Positions 7,996 through 17,748 of a stretch of 64,000 nucleotides of DNA are shown here, piece by piece. The stretch is from Nocardiopsis sp. N85 (GTDB taxonomy: Bacteria; Actinomycetota; Actinomycetes; Streptosporangiales; Streptosporangiaceae), in NCBI RefSeq assembly GCF_028882275.1, contig NZ_JARBUT010000022.1:1-64000 (forward strand). The letters run 5' to 3'. The translations under genes were made by a program, and so were the position numbers. The notes beneath the pieces were generated by a model. It saw nothing but the letters and a program-made list of their open reading frames with translations. It ran no database searches and was not told the DNA's origin. Positions within the stretch are counted from its first letter, which is position 1. Every line of letters starts with the position of its first letter.

Positions 7996-8250
7996 TCAGT
8001 GCCAGCGGGTGGCCAGGACGATGGCCACGATGATGCCGGCGAAGCCGACGGCGAGGTTCCAGTTGCCCAGGTCCTGCATGTAGGGCACGTACTGACCCGC
8101 GATGTAGAAGACCGCGATCCACAGGATGCCCAGGATGAAGAAGCCCAGCATGGTCGGCACCAGCCAACGCGGGCTGACCTTGGGCTTCTCCTTCGAAGGA
8201 GGCGGTGTGTAAACGACCTTCTTCTTGCGATCGTTGCGGGACTTGGGCAC
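7996..8250 (-). CDS. crgA: Cell division protein CrgA
   Basis: The protein has 84 residues: a basic N-terminus (MPKSRNDRKKKVVYTPPPSK), two transmembrane segments (about 28-50 and 65-80) and the family ending LATRWH. CrgA is a small divisome membrane protein that interacts with FtsZ, FtsQ and penicillin-binding proteins, and it coordinates septum formation in actinobacteria. The GTG start gives the exact family length. It is transcribed with the same polarity as pknB but is separated from it by a terminator hairpin. Confidence 0.95.
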   Translation of the reverse strand: MPKSRNDRKKKVVYTPPPSKEKPKVSPRWLVPTMLGFFILGILWIAVFYIAGQYVPYMQDLGNWNLAVGFAGIIVAIVLATRWH

Positions 8251-8349
8251 GGTCGCTGCTCCAGTACGGGTGGGGCCGGTCAGAACGGAAACACAGTCTA
8301 CGCCCAGGAGGGACCGCGGTGTCACCCCAGGGGCGGGCACAACGGCGAC

Positions 8350-8375
8350 GGGGCCGCCCCTCCAGGGGCGGCCCC
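8350..8375 (-). terminator. Terminator downstream of pknB
   Basis: A perfect 12-bp stem (GGGGCCGCCCCT) with a two-base loop lies 9 bp beyond the pknB stop and before crgA. It closes the seven-gene minus-strand cluster that begins at fhaA. Confidence 0.75.
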
Positions 8376-8384
8376 GCTCACGTG

Positions 8385-10187
8385 TCAGTCCTGCCGGCCC
8401 GGTCCGAACACGAGTCCGTCCAGTTCCGTCTCCGGTTCCTCGGGGTCGGTCGGTTCCCCGGTGTCCGGCGGCGGGTCCTGCGGCTCGGGATCCGTCGGCG
8501 GATCGGGCTGGGCCGGGGCGATCGCCACCGTCACCGTCACCGTGGTGCCCGGGTCGACCTGTTGGCCGCTCTGGATGGACTGGGCGGTGACCGTGTTCGG
8601 AGGTGCGGACGCGTCCTCCACCTCGTGGAACGAGGCCACCAGACCACGCTGGTCGAGGGCGGATTGGGCCTGGTCGCGGGTCATCCCCTGGAGGTCGGGG
8701 ACCTCCACCTGTTGCGGCCCGCTGGAGACGTACAGCGTGATCTCGGTGTCCGGGGCGACCGCGTCTCCGGCGGACGGGTCGGTGCCGATCGCCTGCCCGG
8801 ACGCGATGCTCGCGTGCGACTGCTGCTCGGAGGAGATGTTCTCGAAGCCCGCCTCGCCGAGCGTGCTGCGGGCGTCGGCCTCGCTCTGCCCCTCCACCGA
8901 GGGGATCTCCCGCGCGTCGGGCCCGCTGGAGACATAGAGGACGATCTGCTCGGTCACGGCGATCTCGCTGCCCGCTTCGGGATCGGTCTCCACGACCGTG
9001 CCCGCCTCGGCCTCGGAATCGGCGCGCTGTTCCTCGCTGACGTTGTCGAATCCGAGAGCCTCCAGGTCCGCGCGGGCCTCCTCGACCGTGGAGCCGACCA
9101 CGTCCGGAACGGCCTCCTGCTCCGCCTCCCCCGGGCCCCGGTTGAGCAACCAGAACACCAGGACGATGGAGGCGAGCACGCCGATCCCCAGGAGGGCCCA
9201 CAGCGCGATCTTGCCCGCGTTGTTCTTCTTCTGGTCCTCGTAGTCGTCGTAGTCGTCGTCGTACCGGTCGTCATAGCGGTCGTCGGCGGGCGGCAGCATC
9301 GTCGTCGCCCCGGCCGCCGCCATCGCCATGGTGCCCGCCTGCGTGGGCATGCCGGCCAGACCGCGCTGGATGTCGGCGCGCATCTCCGCCGAGCTCTGGT
9401 ACCGCTGGTCCCTGTCCTTGGCCATCGCCCGCAGGGTGATGTCCTCCAGCCACTCCGGCACCTGCGGGTCCACCTCGGACGGCGGCACCGGCTCCTCGCG
9501 GACGTGCTGGTAGGCGATGGACACCGGGGAGTCGCCGGTGAAGGGGGGCCGGCCGGTCAGCAGTTCGTAGAGCACGCACCCGGTCGAGTAGATGTCGCTG
9601 CGCGGGTCCACCCGCTCACCGCGGGCCTGTTCCGGTGACAGGTACTGGGCGGTACCGATGACCTGCGAGGTCTGGGTCATGGTCGCCTGATTGTCGTCCA
9701 TGGACCGGGCGATGCCGAAGTCCATGACCTTGACCTCGGCGTTGCGGGTCAGCATCACGTTGGCGGGCTTGATGTCCCGGTGGACGATCCCGTTGTCGTG
9801 GCTGTACTCCAGCGCCTTGAGGATGCCGTCGACGAGTTCGGCGGAGCGCTCGGGCAGGAGCTTGCGGTCGTCGTCGAGGAGTTCCTTGAGGGTCCGACCG
9901 TCCACGTACTCCATGACGATGTACGGGATCGAGAGCCCGTCGATCATGTCCTCGCCGGTGTCGTAGACGGCGATGATCGCGGGGTGGTTCAGGGAGGCGG
10001 CGGACTGCGCCTCCCGTCGGAACCGGGCCTGGAACACGTGATCGCGGGCCAGGTCGTGCCTGAGGGTCTTGACCGCGACGAGGCGGTCGAGTCTCAGGTC
10101 GCGCGCGCGGTAGACCTCGGCCATGCCGCCGCGCCCGACGGTAGCGTCGAGTTCGTAGCGCCCGCCGAAGAGCCGGGGTTGGGACAT
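8385..10187 (-). CDS. pknB: Serine/threonine protein kinase with three PASTA domains
   Basis: The protein has 600 residues. The kinase domain spans about 11-275, with glycine loop VGRGGMAEVY, catalytic Lys40, HRDIKPANV (Asp138), DFG at 156-158 and activation-loop threonines near MTQTSQ. A cytoplasmic linker rich in Asp and Tyr is followed by one membrane helix (about 327-348). Three extracellular PASTA repeats cover about 357-560, and a Pro/Asp-rich tail ends the protein. PASTA domains bind muropeptides or lipid II, so the kinase couples wall status to growth and division. It lies downstream of the second kinase with a 65-bp gap. Confidence 0.95.
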   Translation of the reverse strand: MSQPRLFGGRYELDATVGRGGMAEVYRARDLRLDRLVAVKTLRHDLARDHVFQARFRREAQSAASLNHPAIIAVYDTGEDMIDGLSIPYIVMEYVDGRTLKELLDDDRKLLPERSAELVDGILKALEYSHDNGIVHRDIKPANVMLTRNAEVKVMDFGIARSMDDNQATMTQTSQVIGTAQYLSPEQARGERVDPRSDIYSTGCVLYELLTGRPPFTGDSPVSIAYQHVREEPVPPSEVDPQVPEWLEDITLRAMAKDRDQRYQSSAEMRADIQRGLAGMPTQAGTMAMAAAGATTMLPPADDRYDDRYDDDYDDYEDQKKNNAGKIALWALLGIGVLASIVLVFWLLNRGPGEAEQEAVPDVVGSTVEEARADLEALGFDNVSEEQRADSEAEAGTVVETDPEAGSEIAVTEQIVLYVSSGPDAREIPSVEGQSEADARSTLGEAGFENISSEQQSHASIASGQAIGTDPSAGDAVAPDTEITLYVSSGPQQVEVPDLQGMTRDQAQSALDQRGLVASFHEVEDASAPPNTVTAQSIQSGQQVDPGTTVTVTVAIAPAQPDPPTDPEPQDPPPDTGEPTDPEEPETELDGLVFGPGRQD

Positions 10188-10252
10188 GTCGTGTACTGAT
10201 CCTTGTTCTCACCGGGCCCGCGTGCGGACCTTCTATTCAGAGCGTCTTTCGC

Positions 10253-11710
10253 TCATTGCCTCGTCACGATGTCGTTGTCGCCGTTGTCACCGCCGCCACC
10301 GGGAGGGGGGTCCTCCTCGTCGGGAGGCGTCACGGGGTCGGTCCCCTCGCCGGGACCCTCGGAGTCGCCGTCACCCGGCTCGGGTTCGGGGTCCGTCTCC
10401 CCATCGCTGGGTTCGGGGTCCGGGCTGGGGGTCTCCGTGGGAACGCTCGGTTGCCGTTCGGGCGTGTACTCGGGTACGACGGGCGCCTCGATGGGCACGT
10501 CTTCCGTGTCCTCTTCGGAGGGACGGGGGGTGACGTCCTCCACGGTCGCCGGAGGCGTGGTCACGTCTCGTACGTTGTCGGCCCCGTCGGAGGAGCCGCC
10601 GCTGAGGAAGAAGCCGCCCAGGACGGCCGCGACGATCAGGACCGTCGCGCCGATCGCGGCGAGGATCACCGGCAGGCCGATCTTCCGCTGCGAGTCCAGC
10701 CTAGCGGAGTCGCCTTCCCTACCAGGGCTTACGGTCTGTTGCCCCGTGGTCCGTCGGGCGTAGGCCCCGGTGCCCCGACCGGAGTCGGGGACCGCCGCCA
10801 CCACCCGGGTGGCGGCGACACCGCTGAACCCGGCGGAGGGGGTGGGCGGCCCGGTGCCCGCGTCGGAGCGGATGATCGCGGCCATGTGGGCCACGTCCCC
10901 CGCGGAGGCCGGCCGTTCCTCGGGTTCCTTCGACAACAGCAGGAAGACCAGGTCGTCCAGGTCCGGGGGGACGTGCTCCGGTAGTTGCGGCGGTTCGTCG
11001 CGGGTGTGCGCCAGCGCCAGCGCGACCGGGCTGTCACCGGTGAACGGCGGCTCCCCGGCCAGACACTCGTAGGCGACCACACCGAGCGCGTACAGGTCCG
11101 ACGCCGCCGTCGCGGGCCGCCCCGACGCCTGTTCGGGGGAGATGTACTGGGCGGTCCCCATGACCATGCCGGTCTGGGTCAGGGTGACCGACATGTTGCC
11201 GCGGGCGATCCCGAAGTCGGTGAGCTTGAGCCGACCGTCGCCGGTGACCAGCAGGTTGCCCGGCTTGATGTCACGGTGCACCACGCCGCGCGCGTGCGCG
11301 GCGGCCAGCGCCTGGGCCGCCTGGCCGATGAAGTCGAGGGTCTCGTCCGGGGTGAGGCCACCGCGTTCCTTGAGGACCTGGGAGAGCGGTTCGCCCACCA
11401 CCAGCTCCATGATGAGGAAGGCCCGGCCGTTCTCCTCCCCGTAGTCGAAGACCTGGGCGATCCCGGGATGGGAGAGTCCGGCCGTGATCCGCCCCTCGGT
11501 GCGGAAGCGCTCTCTCGCCGTGGGCTCCGCCATCTGTGACGGGTGGAGGAGCTTGACGGCGACCGGCCGGTTCAGCAGGGTGTCGGTGGCCTTCCAGACC
11601 GTGCCCATGCCGCCGGAGCCGATCTGCTCCTCGAGTCGGTAACGGTCGCTCAGAACGGTCCCGGCGAGTCCGCCGGGACCGTTCTGAGAAGACGGTTCGT
11701 AGGTGCTCAC
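10253..11710 (-). CDS. pknA: Serine/threonine protein kinase, PknA-type
   Basis: The protein has 485 residues. The kinase domain spans about 24-280: IGSGGMGTVWKA, VAVK, HRDIKPGN, DFGIARG and the threonine-rich activation segment LTQTGMVMGT. A linker precedes one membrane helix around 345-368. The extracellular tail is Pro/Asp/Glu-rich and has no PASTA repeat, unlike the next kinase. The GTG start overlaps the last base of the pbpA stop (TAGTG). Position between pbpA and pknB matches pknA of mycobacteria, where it phosphorylates division proteins such as Wag31 and FtsZ. Confidence 0.88.
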   Translation of the reverse strand: MSTYEPSSQNGPGGLAGTVLSDRYRLEEQIGSGGMGTVWKATDTLLNRPVAVKLLHPSQMAEPTARERFRTEGRITAGLSHPGIAQVFDYGEENGRAFLIMELVVGEPLSQVLKERGGLTPDETLDFIGQAAQALAAAHARGVVHRDIKPGNLLVTGDGRLKLTDFGIARGNMSVTLTQTGMVMGTAQYISPEQASGRPATAASDLYALGVVAYECLAGEPPFTGDSPVALALAHTRDEPPQLPEHVPPDLDDLVFLLLSKEPEERPASAGDVAHMAAIIRSDAGTGPPTPSAGFSGVAATRVVAAVPDSGRGTGAYARRTTGQQTVSPGREGDSARLDSQRKIGLPVILAAIGATVLIVAAVLGGFFLSGGSSDGADNVRDVTTPPATVEDVTPRPSEEDTEDVPIEAPVVPEYTPERQPSVPTETPSPDPEPSDGETDPEPEPGDGDSEGPGEGTDPVTPPDEEDPPPGGGGDNGDNDIVTRQ

Positions 11711-13164
11711 TACAGAACCACTGCCTCCATCAACGCCTTGGCGACCGGTGCCGCGAGTTCGTTGCCGCTGCCGCCGCCGAACTCGACCACCACGGCGACC
11801 GCGATCTGTGGGTCGTCCGCCGGAGCGAAACCGATGAACCAGTTGTGGGTCTTGTCGGTGCCGTTCTCGGCCGTGCCCGTCTTGCCTGCCACCTCGATGC
11901 CGGGGATGGCGGCGTTGGTGCCGCCGCCCTCGGGCGGGGTGGTGACCAGGACCATCATCTCCGTGAGCATGTCCGCGGTGCGCGCGCTGACCGCCTGGGA
12001 GTGGGTCTCCGGGGAGGTCTGGGTGATCACCGACAGGTCGGAGTCGCGCACCGAGTCCACAACGTAGGGTCGCATGACCTCGCCGCCGTTGGCCACACCC
12101 GCGGCGACCATCGCCATCTGCAACGGGGTGGACTCCACGTTGGACTGGCCGATGCCGGCGCGGCCCAGGATGCTCGTGTCCTGCTCGGCCGGGGCGTAGC
12201 TGTCGACCACCGACAACGGCACCGTGAGCTGCTCCTCCGGGTTGAACCCGAACGCGGTCGCCTGGTCGCTGAGCGCTTGGCCGCCCACCTCCATGGCCCA
12301 GTTCGCGAACGAGGTGTTGCACGAGATCTGGATGGAGTGGGCCAGGGTGTCGGGCTGGCCGCCGTTGCAGCTTCCCATGGCGTTGGGCAGCGGCGGGCCG
12401 GACGGGAACTCCAGCAGGTCCGGGGCCGCGATGGTGCTGTCCGGCGTGGCGTCGAGGTTCTCGATCACCGCCGCGGCGGTGACCACCTTGAACGTCGAAC
12501 CCGGGGGATAACGCTCGTTGAGCGCCCGGTTCAGCAGCGGCTTGTTCGGGTCGTTCTCCAGCTGGACGTACGCGGCCGTGGAGTCGCCGGGGTTGTTGAT
12601 GTCCACGACCGGGGTGGGGTCGTAGGACGGGTAGGAGATCGCGCCCAGGATCGCCCCGGTCTTGGGGTCGAGGGCGACGGCCGCGCCGTTCCTGCCGCCC
12701 AGCCCCGCGAACGCGTCGTAGCCGGCCTGCTGGACCTCGGGCACCAGGGTCAGCTGTACCTGGGCTCCCTCGGGGTCGCGGCCGGTGATCATGTCGCGGA
12801 AGTTGCGCACCGCCAGCCGGTCGTCACTGCCGTTGAGCAGGTCGTCCGTGACGGCCTCGATACCGGAGGCACCGAAGTTGCGGAAGGAGCCGACGATCGG
12901 CGTGTAGATCTGACCGCCCTCGTAGATCCGCTGGTACCGGGGGGACCTGCCCTCTTCCGCGATGTTCTCGGAGTAGGCGATGTTCTCGCCGCCGGCCTGG
13001 ATCGGACCGCGCGGAGCGCTGATCTGTTCGGCGAACTGGCGTTTGTTGAGGGGGTCCTCCAGGATGGCCGGGGCCTGGAGGCCCTGGATCCAGGTGACGT
13101 TGACCATGAGGACCAGGAACATGAACAGACAGAAGATGCTCAGTCTGCGGATCGTCGTGTTCAT
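11710..13164 (-). CDS. pbpA: Penicillin-binding protein A (class B transpeptidase)
   Basis: The protein has 484 residues and an N-terminal membrane anchor (about 8-28). The transpeptidase motifs are all present: STFK (Ser223-Lys226), SCN (281-283) and KTGT (428-431). It cross-links peptidoglycan outside the membrane and works with the adjacent SEDS polymerase. Its ATG overlaps the rodA stop by four bases (ATGA) and its stop touches the next kinase start, so the three genes are probably translated together. PknB-dependent phosphorylation of PbpA is known in mycobacteria. Confidence 0.95.
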   Translation of the reverse strand: MNTTIRRLSIFCLFMFLVLMVNVTWIQGLQAPAILEDPLNKRQFAEQISAPRGPIQAGGENIAYSENIAEEGRSPRYQRIYEGGQIYTPIVGSFRNFGASGIEAVTDDLLNGSDDRLAVRNFRDMITGRDPEGAQVQLTLVPEVQQAGYDAFAGLGGRNGAAVALDPKTGAILGAISYPSYDPTPVVDINNPGDSTAAYVQLENDPNKPLLNRALNERYPPGSTFKVVTAAAVIENLDATPDSTIAAPDLLEFPSGPPLPNAMGSCNGGQPDTLAHSIQISCNTSFANWAMEVGGQALSDQATAFGFNPEEQLTVPLSVVDSYAPAEQDTSILGRAGIGQSNVESTPLQMAMVAAGVANGGEVMRPYVVDSVRDSDLSVITQTSPETHSQAVSARTADMLTEMMVLVTTPPEGGGTNAAIPGIEVAGKTGTAENGTDKTHNWFIGFAPADDPQIAVAVVVEFGGGSGNELAAPVAKALMEAVVL

Positions 13165-14570
13165 CGTCGGATCACCTGGGTCGCGCCCTCGTCCTGGATC
13201 GCCTGCGGTGCCGGTCGTCGTGCGTTGTCACTGATGCGGAGGAGGATGCCCATCATGATCCAGCTGGTCAGCAGGGCGGTGCCGCCGGCGGACATGAACG
13301 GTGTGGTCGAGCCGGTCAGCGGAATGACCCGTGAGACACCGCCGAGCACGATGAAGGTCTGGTACACCAGCACGAACGCCATACCGCTGGCCAGGAGCTT
13401 GTTGAACGTGCCGGTGGAGGCCAGTGCCACCCGCATGCCACGCTCCACCAGCAGGAACAGGGCCATGAGCACGGCCAGCAGGCCGGTCACGCCCAGTTCC
13501 TCACCGATGGAGGCGAGGATGAAGTCGCTGTCGGCGGCGAAGATGTCGGTGGGCCGCCCGGCGCCCAGACCGGTGCCGAACAGGCCGCCGTAGGCCATGC
13601 CCACGATGCCCTGCACCAGTTGCTGGCTGCCGCCGACCGCCTCGTAGACGTCGTTGTCGAAGGCGTTGATCCAGATGTTGACGCGGGCGCGCACGTGCCA
13701 GAACAGGAAGTGGGCGACGGTCGCGCCGCCGGCGAACATCACCAGGCCCAGGGTCACCCACGAGGAGCGCTGGGTGGCGACGTACAGCATCGCCAGGAAC
13801 GTGCCGAAGAGCAGCAGCGAGGTGCCCAGGTCCCGCAGGACGACCAGCATGCCGATGGCGATCAGCCAGCCGACCAGGATCGGCGCCAGGTCACGGGCGC
13901 GGGGCAGTTCGATGAGGGTGAAGCGGCCGACCTTGATCGGTTTGCCCACGATCTGGAGCACCTGGCGCTTGCTCATCAGATACGACGCCAGGAAGATGAC
14001 CAGCGCGATCTTCGCGAACTCCGACGGCTGGAACGTGATCGGGCCGATCTTGATCCACAGTCGGGCGCCGTACACCTCGTGGCCGATGACCGGCAGGGCC
14101 GGCAGGGCCAGCAGCACCAGCGCGATCAGGGCGCTGACGTAGGTGTAGCGCTGGAGGACGCGGGGGTCCTTCAGGAAGATGATGATGAGGAAGCAGAAGA
14201 TCAGGCCGAGGGCGGTCCAGACCAACTGCATGCCCACGCCGGCGCTCTCGATGTTCTCGCTCTCGACCGCGTTGAGCCGCCAGATCATGGCGACGCCGAT
14301 GCCGTTGAGGAACAGGGCGCAGGGCAGGATGAGCGGGTCGGCGTAGGGCGCCACGAACCGCATCGCCGCGTGGGCGGCGACGGCGAAGGCGCCGAAGGTC
14401 AGGCCGACGGTCCAGGTCGCGGCGGGGACCCGACCGTTGAGGTTGAGACCGGCGATCGCGATGCCCATCATCGTGATGAGCACGGCCACCACGATGAGGA
14501 CGAGCTCGGCGTTGCGCCGCTTGACGGGGGGGAGCGCGGTGGGGGCCTCGGGTGCTGACGTGTCACTCAC
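13161..14570 (-). CDS. rodA: SEDS-family peptidoglycan polymerase (RodA/FtsW)
   Basis: The protein has 469 residues with ten or more hydrophobic segments. Typical SEDS motifs are LRDLGTSLLLFGTFLAML (the catalytic-Asp region) and the late GGVSRVIPLTGSTTPFMSAG segment. The large periplasmic loop contains WINAFDND. These proteins polymerise lipid II glycans and pair with a class B PBP, here PbpA encoded immediately downstream with a four-base overlap. Position in the pstP-pknB cluster indicates the RodA/FtsW2 member rather than the dcw-cluster FtsW. Confidence 0.93.
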   Translation of the reverse strand: MSDTSAPEAPTALPPVKRRNAELVLIVVAVLITMMGIAIAGLNLNGRVPAATWTVGLTFGAFAVAAHAAMRFVAPYADPLILPCALFLNGIGVAMIWRLNAVESENIESAGVGMQLVWTALGLIFCFLIIIFLKDPRVLQRYTYVSALIALVLLALPALPVIGHEVYGARLWIKIGPITFQPSEFAKIALVIFLASYLMSKRQVLQIVGKPIKVGRFTLIELPRARDLAPILVGWLIAIGMLVVLRDLGTSLLLFGTFLAMLYVATQRSSWVTLGLVMFAGGATVAHFLFWHVRARVNIWINAFDNDVYEAVGGSQQLVQGIVGMAYGGLFGTGLGAGRPTDIFAADSDFILASIGEELGVTGLLAVLMALFLLVERGMRVALASTGTFNKLLASGMAFVLVYQTFIVLGGVSRVIPLTGSTTPFMSAGGTALLTSWIMMGILLRISDNARRPAPQAIQDEGATQVIRR

Positions 14571-14576
14571 CTGGCC

Positions 14577-15947
14577 TCACCCGCTTCCTTCCTCTGTCCC
14601 GGTCTCCTCGTCACCCTCGTCGCCCGGTGCCGGCGTCGCGTTCTCGCGGAGCGCGTCCACCGTCGTTCGGGCGTCTTCGAGGTCATCGGCCGGAACGTTG
14701 CCGCTGATGAGCTGACGGTCCGCGTCGGTGAGCGAGTCCAGCGGGATCTCGGTGTCCTCGACCTGCTCCGACAGGCTGAGCCCGGCGAGGTCGGTGTCGA
14801 TGCCGCGGTAGATGGCGACGGTCTCGCCCGACTCGGACGGGCCGATGTAGTACTGGCCGTCGATGTACTGGCGGCCGAAGTAGTAGCCGGCGCCGGCCAC
14901 GATGCCGACGAGGATCACGAAGACGAGGATCATCGGCCACCACCGCTTGGTGCGGTACTCGGCCGGCTGACCGTCGCGGGGGCGGCGGGGGGCCGCCGGC
15001 TCCTCGTACCCGTCGTAGGACTCCTCGTAGGGGGCGGCATAGGCCGGAGAGCCCGCGGGGTCCTGCTCGTCGCGGACGGGGTCCATCTCGGCGGTGTCGC
15101 CGCCCGCGCGCAGTTCCTGGGCCCGTCGGGCCGGGGTGTCCTGTCCCTGCTCCATCACGTCCCGGCGCTGGTCGGCCGCGCCGACCAGCTGGGAGGCGGG
15201 GGTGGGCCCCTCGCGGTCGGTGTCGGTCTCGATCACGTCGGCGATGACGGCCGTGATGTTGTCCGGCCCTCCGCCGCGGATCGCCAGGTCGATGAGCTTC
15301 TTGACGGCGGTGCGCGGGTCGGCCTCGGTCGCCAGCGTCTCGTGGATGGTCTTCTTGCTGACCACACCGGACAGTCCGTCGGAGCACAGCAGGTAGCGGT
15401 CGCCGACCTTGGCCTCGCTGATGGAGATGTCGGGGTCGACCGGGCTCTTGCCGTCCAACGCGCGCAGGATCAGGGACCGCTGCGGGTGGGTGGCGACCTC
15501 CTCCTCGGTGATCTTGCCCTCGTCGACGAGGGTCTGCACCAGGGTGTGGTCGTGGGTGATCTGCTCGAAGCGCGATCCCCGCAGCAGGTAGGCGCGCGAG
15601 TCGCCGATGTGGATGAGGGCGACCCGGGGTCCCGACCACAGCATGGCGGTCAGGGTGGTGCCCATGTTCTCCAGGCGGGGTTCCTCCATGATCCGCCGGG
15701 AGAGGGAGGCGTTGGCCTGTTCGACGGCTTGCTGGAGCACCTCGGCCATGTCGTCGGCCCGGTGGTCCTCGGCGTCCAGGCGGCGGATCGAGGAGATCGC
15801 GATGGAGCTGGCCACCTCGCCGCCCGCATAGCCGCCCATGCCGTCCGCCACCGCGAGGAGGTGCTGGCCGGCGTAACCGGAGTCTTCGTTGCCTTCGCGG
15901 AGGCATCCTACGTCGGAGTACGCCGCGTATCGGAGAGCGATTGTCAT
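14577..15947 (-). CDS. pstP: PP2C-family protein phosphatase PstP
   Basis: The protein has 456 residues. The N-terminal 240 form a PPM phosphatase domain with metal-binding motifs (SDVGCLREGNEDS, VADGMGGYAGGE with Asp35, LLCSDGLSG and GGPDNITAVIAD). A disordered linker, one membrane helix (about 337-357) and a short extracellular domain follow. It reverses phosphorylation by the kinases encoded downstream. The ATG is fixed by the ATGA overlap with the fhaB stop; longer in-frame readings run into fhaB coding sequence. Only six bases separate its stop from the rodA start. Confidence 0.94.
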   Translation of the reverse strand: MTIALRYAAYSDVGCLREGNEDSGYAGQHLLAVADGMGGYAGGEVASSIAISSIRRLDAEDHRADDMAEVLQQAVEQANASLSRRIMEEPRLENMGTTLTAMLWSGPRVALIHIGDSRAYLLRGSRFEQITHDHTLVQTLVDEGKITEEEVATHPQRSLILRALDGKSPVDPDISISEAKVGDRYLLCSDGLSGVVSKKTIHETLATEADPRTAVKKLIDLAIRGGGPDNITAVIADVIETDTDREGPTPASQLVGAADQRRDVMEQGQDTPARRAQELRAGGDTAEMDPVRDEQDPAGSPAYAAPYEESYDGYEEPAAPRRPRDGQPAEYRTKRWWPMILVFVILVGIVAGAGYYFGRQYIDGQYYIGPSESGETVAIYRGIDTDLAGLSLSEQVEDTEIPLDSLTDADRQLISGNVPADDLEDARTTVDALRENATPAPGDEGDEETGTEEGSG

Positions 15948-16453
15948 TTGCGCAGTTCCAGGACGGTCTTGCCGATACGGATGGGCTGACCCACCGTGAT
16001 GGGCTGGGGGCGGTTCAGCTTCTGTTGGCCGAGGTAGGTGCCGTTGGTCGATTTGAGGTCCTCGACGAACCAACGGCCGTTGTCGGAGTAGACGCGCGCG
16101 TGTCGGCCCGAGGCGTAGTCATCGGTGATGACCAGTGTCGAGTCGGGCGCGCGGCCGATGAGGATGGGTTGGGCGCCGAGCGGGACGGTGGTGCCCGTCA
16201 GCGGTCCCTGGGTGACGGCCAGGACGGTGGGATCGTTCCGTCGCGGACGCGGGGGGCGGGCCGCCTCCGAGTGCGAGGGGGTCCCGCCGCCGCGCGAGGC
16301 GGCCGGGCGCGCCGCGGGGCGCGGCTTCTTCTTCGGCTTGCGTTTGGACGGGCCGAAGAGATCGGTGCGGACCACGCCGATCGCCATGAGGATGAACAGC
16401 CAAAGCACCGCGAGATACGCGATCTTGATCAGTATGAGGGTCAAGTTGGACAT
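15944..16453 (-). CDS. fhaB: FHA-domain membrane protein FhaB (FipA-like)
   Basis: The protein has 169 residues: an N-terminal transmembrane helix (about 6-28), a basic linker, and a C-terminal FHA domain (about 77-167) with GR (100-101), SGRHAR (115-120) and the TNGTYLG loop (136-142). FHA domains bind phosphothreonine; the mycobacterial homologue links PknA/PknB signalling to FtsZ and FtsQ. The start at MSNLTLILIK is preferred over upstream in-frame codons because it matches the family and lies after an AGAGCAG-type ribosome site. It overlaps pstP by four bases. Confidence 0.92.
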   Translation of the reverse strand: MSNLTLILIKIAYLAVLWLFILMAIGVVRTDLFGPSKRKPKKKPRPAARPAASRGGGTPSHSEAARPPRPRRNDPTVLAVTQGPLTGTTVPLGAQPILIGRAPDSTLVITDDYASGRHARVYSDNGRWFVEDLKSTNGTYLGQQKLNRPQPITVGQPIRIGKTVLELRK

Positions 16454-16753
16454 CGAACTGCTCTTCAGCCCCTGTCGTGCTCCGGCCGGGATGGCGGTCA
16501 TCGGCGCCGTCACCGTGTCTTCCCCACCTTCGCGTCGGTGAGTTGAGGTCGCTGGTCCGCGGCCTTCGGGTCGCGGCCATTGTGCCCGATCGGTCGGGTC
16601 TTCGCGGAGACTACCTTCCCGGCCGGATATCCGACAGCGGGTCCGGAATGGACCCGACCTCGGACTCGACCTTTGTGACGCCGGCGCGAGGGTGTTGGTT
16701 GCGTCCGGATCGCGCCGGCCGGTGGAGTCCTTCGACCGTCACCCGGTCCGTGG

Positions 16754-17518
16754 TCAGTCGCGCCGGAACGTCATGGTGGTGCGGCCGAGGCTGATCCTGG
16801 TGCCGTCCACCAGGCGGGCCTGGCGCACCTGCTGACCGTTGACGAAGGTCCCGTTGGTGGAACCCTTGTCGACGAGGATGGCCTCGTCCCCGTCCAGGCG
16901 GATCTCCACGTGGTGACGCGAGACGCCGTTGTCCACGAGGCGCAGGTCGCAGTCGGTGCCGCGGCCCAGGAGCGTGACCGGCGTGGTCAGCTCGAAGGAC
17001 TGCTGCATGCCGTGGCTGGCGATGCTGCCCTCGGCGGTGGCGCCGCCGGGGGAGATCAGCAGACGGGGGCGACCGGGCTGGCGCTGCGTGCCGGGGGTGG
17101 GGTCGCCCACCGGGGTGCGGACCTCGCCCTCCTTGCTCACCATCGTGCCGCGGACCACACCGGAACGAATGCGGAAGCGGCCGGTCTTGAGCCCGTCGTC
17201 GGACCTGAAGTGGACCCGGACCGGGCCGACGAAGGAGTAACCCTGTTCCGTCGCGTAGTCGCGGGCGAGCTTGGACAGCTCCTGGCCGAGACTGTCCGCG
17301 TAGACCTCCAGGCGCTCCTTGTCGCTGGTCGCCAGTTCGACGATGAAGTCGTTGGGGACCAGGGTGCGGCCCTGGGCGACGATCGCCGCGCGCTCGTCCA
17401 TCTCCCGCTGAACGGCGCTCGCCACCTCGACCGGTTGCAACTCGGACTTGAAGGCCATCGCGAAGGTGCCTTCGATCATGCCCTCAAGCCTGCGCTCGAA
17501 GCGTTGGAGCACTCCCAC
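16754..17518 (-). CDS. fhaA: DUF3662 and FHA-domain protein FhaA
   Basis: The protein has 254 residues. The N-terminal domain (about 1-125) is the DUF3662 fold (MGVLQRFERRLEGMIEGTFA, VPNDFIVEL), and the C-terminal FHA domain (about 165-254) has LGRGTDCDL, SRHH and GSTNGTFVNG. In mycobacteria FhaA binds phosphorylated MviN and PknB and regulates peptidoglycan synthesis. The GTG start follows a strong GGGAGGT ribosome-binding site. It is the first gene of the minus-strand cluster, 300 bp upstream of fhaB, and lies next to tRNA-Leu exactly as in Mycobacterium. Confidence 0.94.
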   Translation of the reverse strand: MGVLQRFERRLEGMIEGTFAMAFKSELQPVEVASAVQREMDERAAIVAQGRTLVPNDFIVELATSDKERLEVYADSLGQELSKLARDYATEQGYSFVGPVRVHFRSDDGLKTGRFRIRSGVVRGTMVSKEGEVRTPVGDPTPGTQRQPGRPRLLISPGGATAEGSIASHGMQQSFELTTPVTLLGRGTDCDLRLVDNGVSRHHVEIRLDGDEAILVDKGSTNGTFVNGQQVRQARLVDGTRISLGRTTMTFRRD

Positions 17519-17748
17519 GAGGTACCTCCCTTTGTACTCCACATCCGTATGTGTAGACGATCGTAACCGGGCGATGGTGCCCCTGGTTTCATACGTACCC
17601 CCGCAAGAGGGGCGCGGAGCGCCTCTCGGAACCCCGGGAGAAACGATGTGCGACCCACCTCCGGGCCGTGCTAGCCTTATCCATGTCGCCAGGGGAAACG
17701 GACGAAAAGCCCGAATCACCTGGCAACACAACTGAATGCATGTCACTC

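Noticed and set aside
11710..12322. A longer N-terminus for the PknA-type kinase
   Set aside because: The upstream reading lies within the pbpA gene in another frame; GTG at 11,710, overlapping the pbpA stop, precedes the kinase domain properly.
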